A DNA stretch of 32,037 nucleotides from RGIG5612 sp045616165 (lineage in GTDB: Bacteria; Bacillota; Clostridia; Lachnospirales; Lachnospiraceae). A model generated the notes under the pieces. The model had not been told where the DNA came from and searched no databases. It saw nothing but the letters and a program-made list of their open reading frames with translations. Positions within the stretch are counted from its first letter, which is position 1; the number at the start of each line of letters is the position of its first letter. Shown piece by piece: positions 22,509 through 30,800 of this stretch. The position numbers and the translations under genes are program-made. The DNA is taken from assembly GCA_045616165.1 (NCBI GenBank), contig JAZLGF010000048.1:1-32037 (forward strand), in the 5' to 3' direction.

Positions 22509-22910
22509 ATGGCAATGAGCGATCCTATTGCTGATATGCTTACAAGAATTCGTAATGCAAATACGGCTAAACACGACAGTGTAGATGTTCCATCATCTAA
22601 AATGAAACTTGCTATCGCAAAAATATTATTAGATGAAGGATACATTGCAAAATATGAAATCGTTAAAGATGGCAATTTTGATGTTATCCATATCGATTTA
22701 AAATATGGCAAAGACAAAAACGAAAAGATTATTACTGGCTTAAAGAGAATCTCTAAACCAGGTCTTAGAGTTTATGCTAGCTGCGAAGAACTCCCTAGAG
22801 TTTTAGGCGGCATGGGCATTGCTATTATTTCAACAAACAATGGTGTTATCACAGACAAAGAAGCTAGAAAGCTCAACGTAGGTGGAGAAGTTTTAGCATT
22901 CGTGTGGTAA
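22509..22910 (+). CDS. rpsH: 30S ribosomal protein S8
   Basis: A 133-aa S8 with SDPIADMLTRIRNANTAKHD at the N terminus and RVLGGMGIAIISTNNGVITD near the end. It is a primary 16S rRNA binder and, in E. coli, the repressor of the spc operon. Two in-frame ATGs (22509 and 22515) are close; the first has AAGGAGG at better spacing. The next gene is 86 nt away, a gap with a hairpin. Confidence 0.96.
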   Translation: MAMSDPIADMLTRIRNANTAKHDSVDVPSSKMKLAIAKILLDEGYIAKYEIVKDGNFDVIHIDLKYGKDKNEKIITGLKRISKPGLRVYASCEELPRVLGGMGIAIISTNNGVITDKEARKLNVGGEVLAFVW

Positions 22911-22930
22911 GCACTAAAAATTAAATCATA

Positions 22931-22972
22931 CCGCTGTTAATGCTTGTGTTAAACCACCACAAAGCAGTGCGG
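22931..22972 (+). other. Hairpin between rpsH and rplF
   Basis: CCGC (22931-22934) pairs with GCGG (22969-22972), and TGCTTGTG (22941-22948) pairs with CACAAAGCA (22958-22966) with one bulged A. The loop is 9 nt. There is no T-run, so termination is unlikely. The site lies just after rpsH, whose product represses the spc operon in E. coli, so an r-protein site is possible but unproven. Confidence 0.4.
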
Positions 22973-22996
22973 AGAAAAAGAAAAGGAGGAAACGGC

Positions 22997-23542
22997 ATGT
23001 CACGAGTTGGAAAAATGCCTATCGCTATACCAGCAGGCGTTACTGTAGATATAGCAGAAAATAATGTAGTGACTGTAAAAGGACCTAAGGGAGAACTTAC
23101 AAGAACACTCCCAGCGGAAATGACTATCAAGGTTGAAGGTGCAGAACTTGTTGTTACAAGACCTGATGATCAAAAGAAAAACAAATCATTCCATGGTCTT
23201 ACAAGAGCATTACTTAACAACATGGTAGTTGGAGTTACAAATGGATTTGAAAAAGTTTTGGAAATCAACGGTGTTGGTTACAAAGCTGCTCTTCAGGGAA
23301 CAGACCTTAACCTTTCATTAGGTTATTCACACCCTGTAGTTTATAAAGCTCCTGAAGGAATCACAATTGAGGTTCCAGACCAGAACAAGATTATTGTTAA
23401 GGGAATTAACAAAGAAGTAGTTGGTCAGTGTGCAGCTGAAATTAGAGGTTTCAGACCACCAGAACCATACAAGGGCAAAGGTATCAAGTATGCTGACGAA
23501 TACATCAGACGTAAAGTTGGCAAGACTGGTGCAAAAGCGTAA
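22997..23542 (+). CDS. rplF: 50S ribosomal protein L6
   Basis: A 181-aa L6, with MSRVGKMPIAIPAGVTVDI at the start and RPPEPYKGKGIKY near the end, the C-terminal rRNA-binding part. The open frame extends upstream to 22940, but the ATG at 22997 follows AAGGAGG and matches the family. L6 lies by the sarcin-ricin loop and supports elongation factor binding. Confidence 0.97.
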   Translation: MSRVGKMPIAIPAGVTVDIAENNVVTVKGPKGELTRTLPAEMTIKVEGAELVVTRPDDQKKNKSFHGLTRALLNNMVVGVTNGFEKVLEINGVGYKAALQGTDLNLSLGYSHPVVYKAPEGITIEVPDQNKIIVKGINKEVVGQCAAEIRGFRPPEPYKGKGIKYADEYIRRKVGKTGAKA

Positions 23543-23558
23543 AGGAGCGTGAAAGATA

Positions 23559-23927
23559 ATGATTAGTAAAAAATCCAGAGCGGCTATCCGCGAGAAAAAA
23601 CATATGAAATTACGCAATCGCTTCAAAGGTACTGCAGCTAGACCACGTCTTGCTGTTTACAGAAGCAATATGCATATCTATGCACAAATCATCGATGACC
23701 TTGAGCATAAGACATTAGTTGCAGCTTCAACAGTTCAAAAAGATGTTAAGGCTGAACTTGAAAAAACTAATGATGTAGCTGCTGCTGCATATCTTGGAAA
23801 AGTTATCGCTGAAAAGGCAAAAGAAAAAGGTATAACTGAAGTTGTTTTTGACAGAGGCGGGTATATTTATCATGGCAAAATCAAGGCTTTAGCTGATGCA
23901 GCAAGAGAAGCCGGCTTAGAATTTTAA
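23559..23927 (+). CDS. rplR: 50S ribosomal protein L18
   Basis: A 122-aa L18, normal length: HMKLRNRFKGTAARPRLAVY then RSNMHIYAQIID, and FDRGGYIYHGKIKALADAAR at the C terminus. It binds 5S rRNA with L5. It starts 16 nt after rplF with the site AAAGGAG. Confidence 0.97.
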   Translation: MISKKSRAAIREKKHMKLRNRFKGTAARPRLAVYRSNMHIYAQIIDDLEHKTLVAASTVQKDVKAELEKTNDVAAAAYLGKVIAEKAKEKGITEVVFDRGGYIYHGKIKALADAAREAGLEF

Positions 23928-23945
23928 GGAAGGAGAGTTGCGCAA

Positions 23946-24464
23946 ATGAGAAAACAAGATGATTTTCACGGAAATGGTGAAGCTCCTGAATTCGAAGAGA
24001 GAGTTGTAACTATCAAACGTGTTACTAAAGTTGTTAAGGGCGGACGTAACTTCAAATTCACGGCATTAGTTGTTGTTGGAAATGGTAAAGGAAAAGTTGG
24101 CGTAGGCCTTGGCAAAGCTATTGAAATCCCTGAAGCTATTCGTAAGGGAAAAGAAGATGCAATGAAGAACTTAGTAGAGATTCCTGTTGATGAAACAGCT
24201 AGTATCCCACACGACATTATCGGTAACTACGGTGGAGCTTCTGTATTACTTAAGAGAGCTTCACAAGGTACTGGTGTTATCGCTGGTGGCCCTGCTCGTA
24301 ACGTTGTTGAACTTGCAGGTATCAAGAACATTCGTGCTAAGTCTTTAGGTTCAAACAATAAACAAAACGTAGTACTTGCAGTTATGGATGGTCTTAAACA
24401 ACTTAAGACACCAACAGAAGTTGCTATGAAACGTGGCAAAACTGTTGAAGAAGTAATGGCATAA
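23946..24464 (+). CDS. rpsE: 30S ribosomal protein S5
   Basis: A 172-aa S5 with an N-terminal double-stranded RNA-binding domain (FEERVVTIKRVTKVVKGGRN, then GNGKGKVGVGLGKA) and the C-terminal GTGVIAGGPARNVVELAGI. S5 acts in decoding fidelity with S4. GAAGGAGAG precedes the ATG. Confidence 0.97.
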   Translation: MRKQDDFHGNGEAPEFEERVVTIKRVTKVVKGGRNFKFTALVVVGNGKGKVGVGLGKAIEIPEAIRKGKEDAMKNLVEIPVDETASIPHDIIGNYGGASVLLKRASQGTGVIAGGPARNVVELAGIKNIRAKSLGSNNKQNVVLAVMDGLKQLKTPTEVAMKRGKTVEEVMA

Positions 24465-24479
24465 TAGGAGGGAAATAAA

Positions 24480-24665
24480 ATGGCAGATAAAAAAGTTAAA
24501 GTAACATTAGTCAAATCTCCTATTGGCGCTATTCCAAAACAGAAAGCAACTGTTGAGGCTCTTGGACTTAAAAAGATCCGTCAGACAGTAGAACTTCCTG
24601 ATAACGACGCAGTTAGAGGAATGATTTGGCACGTTAGACATTTAGTTAAAGTTGAAGAAGCTTAA
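24480..24665 (+). CDS. rpmD: 50S ribosomal protein L30
   Basis: A 61-aa L30 with VKVTLVKSPIGAIPKQKATV and the C-terminal RGMIWHVRHLVKVEE. It is small but full length for bacteria. It lies between rpsE and rplO as in most Gram-positive bacteria, with AGGAGGG upstream. Confidence 0.96.
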   Translation: MADKKVKVTLVKSPIGAIPKQKATVEALGLKKIRQTVELPDNDAVRGMIWHVRHLVKVEEA

Positions 24666-24677
24666 GGAGGTCACGAA

Positions 24678-25121
24678 ATGAATTTATCGCAGTTACATCC
24701 TGCAGATGGTTCCAAGCAAAGCAACAACTTCAGAAGAGGTCGTGGCCATGCTTCAGGAAACGGAAAAACAGCAGGTAAAGGACATAAAGGTCAAAAGGCT
24801 CGTTCAGGTAGACCACGTATCGGTTTCGAAGGTGGACAGATGCCTTTATACAGAAGATTACCTAAGAGAGGCTTTACAAATATTAATACTAAAGAAATCG
24901 TTGGTATTAATTTAAGCGCTCTTGAAAAATTCGAAGATGGTGCTGACGTTACTATCGAAACATTAATGGATATGGGTATCGTTAAGAACCCTAAAGATGG
25001 TGTTAAGATTTTAGGTAACGGAAACATCACAAAGAAATTAAATGTAAAAGTTAATGCTTTCAGCGCTGCAGCTAAAGAAAAAATCGAAGCTGCTGGCGGA
25101 ACATGTGAGGTAGAAGAATAA
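24678..25121 (+). CDS. rplO: 50S ribosomal protein L15
   Basis: A 147-aa L15. The glycine-rich N-terminal extension (RRGRGHASGNGKTAGKGHKG) and GFEGGQMPLYRRLPKRGF are diagnostic. L15 is a late assembly protein that buries its tail in 23S rRNA. Its stop overlaps the secY start as TAATG. Confidence 0.97.
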   Translation: MNLSQLHPADGSKQSNNFRRGRGHASGNGKTAGKGHKGQKARSGRPRIGFEGGQMPLYRRLPKRGFTNINTKEIVGINLSALEKFEDGADVTIETLMDMGIVKNPKDGVKILGNGNITKKLNVKVNAFSAAAKEKIEAAGGTCEVEE

Positions 25122-26440
25122 TGTTCAAAACAATAGTACAGGCATTCAAAATCAAAGAAATTCGTAGAAAACTTCTTTTTACAGTTGTTATGCTTATTAT
25201 TGTCAGAATAGGTTGTCAGATTCCTCTTCCAGGAACAGATGCCGATGTTATTAAAGAAGTGCTCGGAGGACTTTCAACAGGTGCCTTCGGCTTCTTTGAT
25301 GCGTTGACTGGATCTTCTTTTAGCTCCATGTCAATCTTCGCATTGAACATTACGGTTTATATTACAGCGTCAATCATTATCCAACTTCTTACTATTGCTA
25401 TTCCTCAATTAGAGGAAATGCAAAAAGAAGGTGAAGACGGCAGACAGAAGATGGCTAAGATTACTCGTTACTTAACAGTTGGTCTTGGTTTGCTTGAAAG
25501 TATTGCTATGGTTATCGGATTTGGTAACCAGGGAATTTTCGGTTCACTTTCTGGCGGACTTAAAACATGGACAATGATTTGCGACATCATTATCTTAACT
25601 GCAGGTTCAGTTCTCGTTATGTGGATGGGCGAGCAGATTACAGAAAAAGGTATTGGTAATGGTATTTCAATTATCTTGTTAATTAATATCGTTTCAACAA
25701 TGCCGAATGATTTCTCAAATCTTTACGAACAGTTCGTTGCCGGCGCAAGCAGCGTAGGTATGGCTGTTTTAGCTGCTGTAATTATTATCGTTTTAGTTTT
25801 GGCAGTTATCGCTTTCATCGTTTATTTGAATGATGGCGAAAGAAGAATCAACGTTCAGTATTCACAAAAGGTTGCTGGTAGAAAGAGCTATGGCGGACAA
25901 AGTTCACATATTCCTCTTAAGGTTAACACAGCTGGTGTTATTCCTATTATCTTCGCAGCCAGCCTTTTCCAATTCCCTGTAATTATTGCAAACTTCGCAA
26001 CTAATTATCAGCCGGGTGAATGGACAAGATACTTCATGTCAAGCTATTGGTGCAATCCAAACTTCCCAATCTACTCACTTGGATTAATCCTTTATATCGC
26101 ACTTATTATTTTCTTTGCATACTTCTACACACAGATTACTTTCAATCCAACAGAAGTATCAAACAACATTAAAAAGAACGGTGGATTTATTCCTGGTATT
26201 AGACCTGGAAAGGCAACGGAAGAGTACTTTAGCAAAGTATTAAAATATTTAATTTTTATCGGAGCAGTAGGACTCATTATTGTAGCTGTAATTCCAATCA
26301 TCGTATCAGGTGTATTCAATGCCCAACTTTCATTCGCTGGTACATCACTTATCATCGTAGTTGGCGTTGTATTAGAAACAGCTAAACAACTTGAATCCAT
26401 GTTACTTGTAAGAAATTATTCAGGATTCCTTGCAAAGTAA
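25121..26440 (+). CDS. secY: Protein translocase channel subunit SecY
   Basis: A 439-aa membrane protein with about ten transmembrane segments. It shows RIGCQIPLPG near the first helix, QLLTIAIPQLEEMQKEGE, GNGISIILLINIVSTMP, and GERRINVQYSQKVAGRKSYG in the cytoplasmic loop that meets SecA and the ribosome. It forms the protein-conducting channel with SecE and SecG, encoded elsewhere. Translation is coupled to rplO. Confidence 0.97.
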   Translation: MFKTIVQAFKIKEIRRKLLFTVVMLIIVRIGCQIPLPGTDADVIKEVLGGLSTGAFGFFDALTGSSFSSMSIFALNITVYITASIIIQLLTIAIPQLEEMQKEGEDGRQKMAKITRYLTVGLGLLESIAMVIGFGNQGIFGSLSGGLKTWTMICDIIILTAGSVLVMWMGEQITEKGIGNGISIILLINIVSTMPNDFSNLYEQFVAGASSVGMAVLAAVIIIVLVLAVIAFIVYLNDGERRINVQYSQKVAGRKSYGGQSSHIPLKVNTAGVIPIIFAASLFQFPVIIANFATNYQPGEWTRYFMSSYWCNPNFPIYSLGLILYIALIIFFAYFYTQITFNPTEVSNNIKKNGGFIPGIRPGKATEEYFSKVLKYLIFIGAVGLIIVAVIPIIVSGVFNAQLSFAGTSLIIVVGVVLETAKQLESMLLVRNYSGFLAK

Positions 26441-26469
26441 TTGCTTAGAAAAAATAAAGAGGCATAACA

Positions 26470-27114
26470 ATGAAAATAATTATGTTAGGTGCGCCTGGTG
26501 CAGGTAAAGGCACACAGGCAAAAATGATAGCTGAGAAATTTAATATTCCTCATATCTCTACAGGAGATATCTTCAGGGCAAATATTAAAGATGGCACACC
26601 ACTCGGAAGCAAAGCCAAAGAGTATATGGACAAAGGCCTTTTAGTACCTGATGAGCTTGTTGTTGATTTAGTAGTTGACAGACTTACATGGGAAGATGCT
26701 AAGAACGGTTATGTTCTTGACGGTTTTCCAAGAACTATTCCTCAGGCTGAGGCACTGACTGAAGCTTTAGCAAAGAATGGGCAGAAGGTTGACTTCGCAA
26801 TCGACATCGATGTTCCTGATCAGAACATCATTGATAGAATGGGCGGTAGAAGAGCATGCGTTGCATGTGGCGCTACATACCATATAGTTAACATTCCTCC
26901 TAAGAAGGAAGGCATTTGCGATAAATGCGGTGCTGAATTAATTCTTAGAGATGACGACAAACCTGAGACAGTTAAGAAAAGACTTGATGTTTACCATGAG
27001 CAGACTCAGCCTTTAATTGACTACTACACAAAAGAAGGAGTCTTGAAGGAAGTTGACGGAACAGTTGACATGATGGATGTATTTAATGCAATTGTTCAAG
27101 TTTTAGGAGCATAA
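26470..27114 (+). CDS. adk: Adenylate kinase
   Basis: A 214-aa long-form adenylate kinase converting AMP and ATP to two ADP. It has the P-loop GAPGAGKGT (7-15), the AMP-binding ISTGDIFR and DGFPRT segments, and a LID domain with C130/C133/C150/C153, so it binds structural zinc as Gram-positive enzymes do. Position between secY and map is standard. AAGAGG precedes the ATG. Confidence 0.97.
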   Translation: MKIIMLGAPGAGKGTQAKMIAEKFNIPHISTGDIFRANIKDGTPLGSKAKEYMDKGLLVPDELVVDLVVDRLTWEDAKNGYVLDGFPRTIPQAEALTEALAKNGQKVDFAIDIDVPDQNIIDRMGGRRACVACGATYHIVNIPPKKEGICDKCGAELILRDDDKPETVKKRLDVYHEQTQPLIDYYTKEGVLKEVDGTVDMMDVFNAIVQVLGA

Positions 27115-27115
27115 T

Positions 27116-27868
27116 ATGCCGGGCGTTACTATTAAATCCAAACGTGAAATAGAGTTGATGAGGGACGCGGGAAAACTCCTTAGGGATGTACATAACCGCT
27201 TAGGCGAAGAAATCGCTCCTGGCATTTCAACTTTGGATTTAGATAAGCTTGGTGAAGAACTTATACGCAAGACCGGTTCAATTCCATCCTTTTTGAACTA
27301 CGAAGGATACCCAGCGTCGGTGTGTGTTTCTATCAATGAAGAGGTAGTGCATGGAATCCCGAAAGCAACAAGGATTATAAAGGAAGGCGACATTTGCAGT
27401 CTTGATATTGGTCTTATCCATAACGGATACCAAAGCGATGCAGCAAGAACCCATGCTGTAGGAGAAGTTTCTAAAGAAGCTGCGGCTTTGATAAAAGTTA
27501 CGGAGGAAAGTTTCTTCGAAGGCATAAAATATGCTAAAGCAGGAAACCACTTACACGACATAAGCAATGCGATTGGAAACTATTGTTACAGCCGTGGTTA
27601 TGGAGTTGTAAGAGATTTAGTTGGACACGGTATTGGCCGTGAAATGCATGAAGCACCACAGATTCCGAATTTCCCACAAAAGAGAAGAGGAATTTTGCTC
27701 TGCGCAGGAATGACTTTGGCAATCGAACCAATGATCAATATTGGCGGCGACGAGGTTAAGTTCTTAAGCGATGGTTGGGGATGCGTTACAAAAGACGGGT
27801 CACTTTCATCACATTATGAGAATACAATCCTTATCACTGATGGTGAGCCAGAGATTCTCACACTTTAG
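27116..27868 (+). CDS. map: Methionine aminopeptidase type I
   Basis: A 250-aa enzyme removing the N-terminal Met from new proteins. H79 (VVHGIP) and the metal ligands D97 (SLDIG), D108 (QSDAAR), the His of LVGHGIGREMHE and the Glu residues of LAIEPMIN and YENTILIT are all present. It lacks the SH3-like N-terminal extension of some MetAPs. It starts 1 nt after the adk stop, with TTAGGAG in the end of adk. Confidence 0.96.
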   Translation: MPGVTIKSKREIELMRDAGKLLRDVHNRLGEEIAPGISTLDLDKLGEELIRKTGSIPSFLNYEGYPASVCVSINEEVVHGIPKATRIIKEGDICSLDIGLIHNGYQSDAARTHAVGEVSKEAAALIKVTEESFFEGIKYAKAGNHLHDISNAIGNYCYSRGYGVVRDLVGHGIGREMHEAPQIPNFPQKRRGILLCAGMTLAIEPMINIGGDEVKFLSDGWGCVTKDGSLSSHYENTILITDGEPEILTL

Positions 27869-27878
27869 GAGGTAGTTG

Positions 27879-28097
27879 ATGTCTAAAGCAGACGTAATCG
27901 AACTCGAAGGCAAAGTAGTTGAAAAATTACCAAATGCAATGTTTCAAGTGGAGTTAGAAAATGGACATACTGTATTAGCTCACATAAGTGGCAAACTTAG
28001 AATGAACTATATCAGAATACTCCCGGGTGACAAAGTCACATTAGAAATGTCTCCATATGACCTTACAAAGGGAAGGATTATTTGGAGAGATAAATAG
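27879..28097 (+). CDS. infA: Translation initiation factor IF-1
   Basis: A 72-aa S1-fold protein (MSKADVIELEGKVVEKLPNA, then GDKVTLEMSPYDLTKGRI) that occupies the 30S A site during initiation. The ATG at 27879 lies 6 nt after AGGAGG (27867-27872); a TTG directly before it is in frame but too close to the site. It follows map by 10 nt. Confidence 0.97.
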   Translation: MSKADVIELEGKVVEKLPNAMFQVELENGHTVLAHISGKLRMNYIRILPGDKVTLEMSPYDLTKGRIIWRDK

Positions 28098-28109
28098 TAA
28101 GAAAAATTC

Positions 28110-28138
28110 TTGCGCACGAAAATCATTTATGATACTAT
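28110..28138 (+). promoter_or_regulatory. Internal promoter before rpmJ
   Basis: TTGCGC (28110-28115) and TACTAT (28133-28138) have a 17-nt spacer. They lie in the 76-nt gap between infA and rpmJ, about 36 nt before the rpmJ start. This would let the rpmJ-rpsM-rpsK-rpsD-rpoA-rplQ part be transcribed separately from the S10-spc part. Confidence 0.6.
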
Positions 28139-28173
28139 GGTGGGCGGACTTTTTTGGAAAGGAGATGTTTAAC

Positions 28174-28287
28174 ATGAAGGTTAGAGCATCAGTCAAACCG
28201 ATTTGTGAAAAGTGCAAAGTTATTAAAAGAAAAGGTAAAATCAGAATTATCTGTGAAAACCCTAAGCATAAACAGCGTCAGGGTTAA
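28174..28287 (+). CDS. rpmJ: 50S ribosomal protein L36, zinc-binding
   Basis: A 37-aa L36 (MKVRASVKPICEKCKVIKRK, ending KHKQRQG). C11, C14, C27 and H32 form the zinc site, so this is the C+ form. Longer in-frame starts upstream lie in the promoter region and have no family support; the ATG at 28174 follows AAAGGAG. Confidence 0.96.
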   Translation: MKVRASVKPICEKCKVIKRKGKIRIICENPKHKQRQG

Positions 28288-28321
28288 TGACCTTTTTACA
28301 ATATTAATGGAGGTAAAATAA

Positions 28322-28690
28322 ATGGCTCGTATTTCCGGTGTTGATTTACCAAAAGACAAGCGTGTTGAAATAGGTTTAACCTATATTTATGGAATCGGCA
28401 GACCAAGTGCTACTAAGATAGTAGAGCAAGCTGGCGTAAATCCTGACACACGTGTACGTGATCTTACTGATGAAGAAGTTAAGAAATTAGCTGAAATCAT
28501 TGAAGGAGAGCATCTTGTTGAAGGTGAATTAAGAAGAGAAGTTGCTATGAATATCAAGCGGCTTCAGGAGATTGGATGTTATAGAGGCATCCGTCATCGT
28601 AAGGGCTTACCGGTTCGTGGACAGAAGACAAAAACTAATGCCAGAACCAGAAAAGGTCCTAAGAGAACTGTAGCAAATAAGAAGAAATAA
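28322..28690 (+). CDS. rpsM: 30S ribosomal protein S13
   Basis: A 122-aa S13: MARISGVDLPKDKRVEIGLT at the start, GCYRGIRHRKGLPVRGQKT and the basic tail TNARTRKGPKRTVANKKK. It contacts the P-site tRNA and forms intersubunit bridges in the 30S head. TGGAGG precedes the ATG. A 76-nt gap with overlapping stems follows. Confidence 0.97.
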   Translation: MARISGVDLPKDKRVEIGLTYIYGIGRPSATKIVEQAGVNPDTRVRDLTDEEVKKLAEIIEGEHLVEGELRREVAMNIKRLQEIGCYRGIRHRKGLPVRGQKTKTNARTRKGPKRTVANKKK

Positions 28691-28733
28691 TTACACCCCA
28701 AATCCGAACTTAATTTAGTGTAAAAGTTTCGGA
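28691..28733 (+). promoter_or_regulatory. Interleaved stems between rpsM and rpsK
   Basis: TTACAC (28691-28696) can pair with GTGTAA (28718-28723), and TCCGAACTT (28703-28711) with AAGTTTCGGA (28724-28733, one bulge). The arms interleave. The connecting loop of 6 nt is too short for both stems to form fully, so they are probably alternatives. The longer stem starts right after the shorter one's 3' arm. No T-run follows. It could be a regulatory switch before rpsK. Confidence 0.45.
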
Positions 28734-28766
28734 ACGGGAACCCATAAGTGGAGGTTAGTTTAGAAA

Positions 28767-29165
28767 ATGGCAGCAAAAAAAGTTACGAAAAAAGTGACAA
28801 AAAAGCGCGTTAAGAAAAACGTTGAACGAGGACAAGCGCATATTCAGTCATCATTTAATAACACTATTGTTACCTTAACTGATGCTGAAGGAAATGCCCT
28901 CAGTTGGGCAAGTGCCGGCGGTCTGGGTTTTAGAGGTTCAAGGAAATCTACACCTTATGCAGCTCAAATGGCAGCTGAAACTGCAACAAAAGCAGCTTTA
29001 GTTCATGGACTTAAATACGTTGACGTATTTGTTAAAGGTCCGGGCTCAGGAAGGGAAGCAGCAATTCGTGCTCTTCAGGCAAGCGGATTACAAGTAACAA
29101 GTATTAGTGACGTTACACCTGTTCCACATAACGGATGTCGTCCACCAAAACGTAGAAGAGTCTGA
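28767..29165 (+). CDS. rpsK: 30S ribosomal protein S11
   Basis: A 132-aa S11 with a Lys-rich N terminus (AAKKVTKKVTKKRVKKN), then HIQSSFNNTIVTLTDAEGN, KGPGSGREAAIRALQ, and the C-terminal PVPHNGCRPPKRRRV. It lies on the 30S platform near the E site. GTGGAGG precedes the ATG. Confidence 0.97.
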   Translation: MAAKKVTKKVTKKRVKKNVERGQAHIQSSFNNTIVTLTDAEGNALSWASAGGLGFRGSRKSTPYAAQMAAETATKAALVHGLKYVDVFVKGPGSGREAAIRALQASGLQVTSISDVTPVPHNGCRPPKRRRV

Positions 29166-29180
29166 TTAGGAGGTGCGAAT

Positions 29181-29783
29181 ATGGCAGTAAATAGAGTTCC
29201 AGTTCTTAAAAGATGCAGATCACTGGGATTAGATCCAATTTATTTAGGAATAGATAAAAAATCAAAAAGAGGCGCTGCTAATGGCAGACGTCAAGGTAAA
29301 AAACTTAGCGAGTATGGTCTTCAACTTAGAGAAAAACAAAAAGCTAAATTTATTTACGGAGTATTAGAAAAACCTTTCCATACATATTATGAGAAAGCTA
29401 AAAAGATGAAAGGTCAGACAGGTGAAAACCTTATGGTCCTTTTAGAGCGTCGTTTAGACAACATCGTATTCCGTGCAGGCTTTGCTAGAACTCGTAGAGA
29501 AGCTAGACAAATCGTTGACCACAAACAATTACTCGTAAACGGCAAAGGTATCAATATTCCTTCATACCTTATTAAAGCTGGCGATGTAATCGAGGTCAAA
29601 GAAAAATGCAAATCATCAGCTAGATATGAGCAAATCGCAGAAGTAACAGGCGGACGTCTTGTTCCTGGATGGCTCGAGGCAGATCTTGAAAATTGGAAAG
29701 TTACTGTAAAAGAACTTCCAAAGAGAGAAGATATTGATGTTCCTGTTGATGAGATGTTAATCGTCGAGTTGTATTCGAAATAA
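29181..29783 (+). CDS. rpsD: 30S ribosomal protein S4
   Basis: A 200-aa S4, a primary 16S rRNA binder. The S4 domain is seen as LERRLDNIVFRAGFARTRRE and ARQIVDHKQLLVNGKGINIP. The N terminus has a single Cys (position 12), so it is the zinc-free form. In Bacillus rpsD is elsewhere; its place here between rpsK and rpoA is the clostridial arrangement. TTAGGAGG precedes the start. Confidence 0.97.
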   Translation: MAVNRVPVLKRCRSLGLDPIYLGIDKKSKRGAANGRRQGKKLSEYGLQLREKQKAKFIYGVLEKPFHTYYEKAKKMKGQTGENLMVLLERRLDNIVFRAGFARTRREARQIVDHKQLLVNGKGINIPSYLIKAGDVIEVKEKCKSSARYEQIAEVTGGRLVPGWLEADLENWKVTVKELPKREDIDVPVDEMLIVELYSK

Positions 29784-29822
29784 AATAGCAAAGTATAAAT
29801 TTAATTATATAAAGGAGGGCCT

Positions 29823-30782
29823 ATGTTCGAATTTGAAAGACCTAACATCGAGGTTAGCGAAATCTCTGATGATAACAAATATGGTAGATTCACTTTAGAA
29901 CCTTTGGAAAGAGGCTATGGCACAACTCTTGGAAATTCTTTAAGAAGAATTATGCTCTCTTCCTTACCAGGCGCAGCAGTTAGTCAAATTAAAATTGCGG
30001 GCGTTATGCATGAATTCACAACAATTCCAGGCGTTAAAGAAGACGTTACGGAAATTGTAATGAATATAAAAGAGTTAGCTATTAGAAATAATAGTTCTAC
30101 AAATGAGCCAAAGATTGCTTATATTGATTTTCAAGGTGAAGGTGTTGTAACTGCAGGTGATATCCATGTTGACCAGGATATCGAGATTATCAATCCAGAT
30201 CTTGTAATTGCAACATTAGACAGCGCTGACAGCAAACTCTATATGGAGCTCACAATCACAAAAGGACGTGGTTATGTTGACGCTGAAAAGAATGCTTCTG
30301 ACAATAGTGCAGTAGGAGTTATTCCAATCGATTCAATTTACACACCAGTTGAGCGTGCAAATATTCAGATTGAAAATACTCGTGTTGGTCAGATTACTGA
30401 CTATGACAAACTCACAATCGAAGTATTCACAAACGGAGCATTAGCTCCAGATGAAGCTATTAGCTTAGCAGCAAAAGTTCTTTCAGAACACTTAAACCTC
30501 TTCATCAACCTTTCTGAAAATGCTAAAACAGCAGAAGTAATGGTTGAAAAAGAAGAAGACGATAAAGAAAAAGTTCTCGAGATGAACATTGATGAACTTG
30601 AACTTTCAGTTCGTTCTTACAACTGCTTAAAGAGAGCTTCTATCAACACAGTAGAAGAGTTAATTAACAAAACTCCAGAAGAAATGATGAAAGTACGTAA
30701 CTTAGGACGTAAGTCTTTAGAAGAAGTATTTGCAAAACTTAAGGAGTTAGGATTAGAGCTTAAGAGCTCAAATGAAGAATAA
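29823..30782 (+). CDS. rpoA: RNA polymerase alpha subunit
   Basis: A 319-aa alpha subunit. The N-terminal assembly domain has GRFTLEPLERGYGTTLGNSL followed by RRIMLSSLPGAAV. An acidic linker (VEKEEDDKEK) leads to the C-terminal domain, with LELSVRSYNCLKRASINTVE and VRNLGRKSLEEV, which contacts UP elements and activators. AAAGGAGGG precedes the ATG. Confidence 0.98.
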   Translation: MFEFERPNIEVSEISDDNKYGRFTLEPLERGYGTTLGNSLRRIMLSSLPGAAVSQIKIAGVMHEFTTIPGVKEDVTEIVMNIKELAIRNNSSTNEPKIAYIDFQGEGVVTAGDIHVDQDIEIINPDLVIATLDSADSKLYMELTITKGRGYVDAEKNASDNSAVGVIPIDSIYTPVERANIQIENTRVGQITDYDKLTIEVFTNGALAPDEAISLAAKVLSEHLNLFINLSENAKTAEVMVEKEEDDKEKVLEMNIDELELSVRSYNCLKRASINTVEELINKTPEEMMKVRNLGRKSLEEVFAKLKELGLELKSSNEE

Positions 30783-30800
30783 CTAAAGGAGGCAAAGGTT

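Noticed and set aside
28691..28733. Full H-type pseudoknot
   Set aside because: The 6-nt link between the 5' arms would have to span a helix of about 15 bp if both stems formed together, so alternative folds are more realistic.
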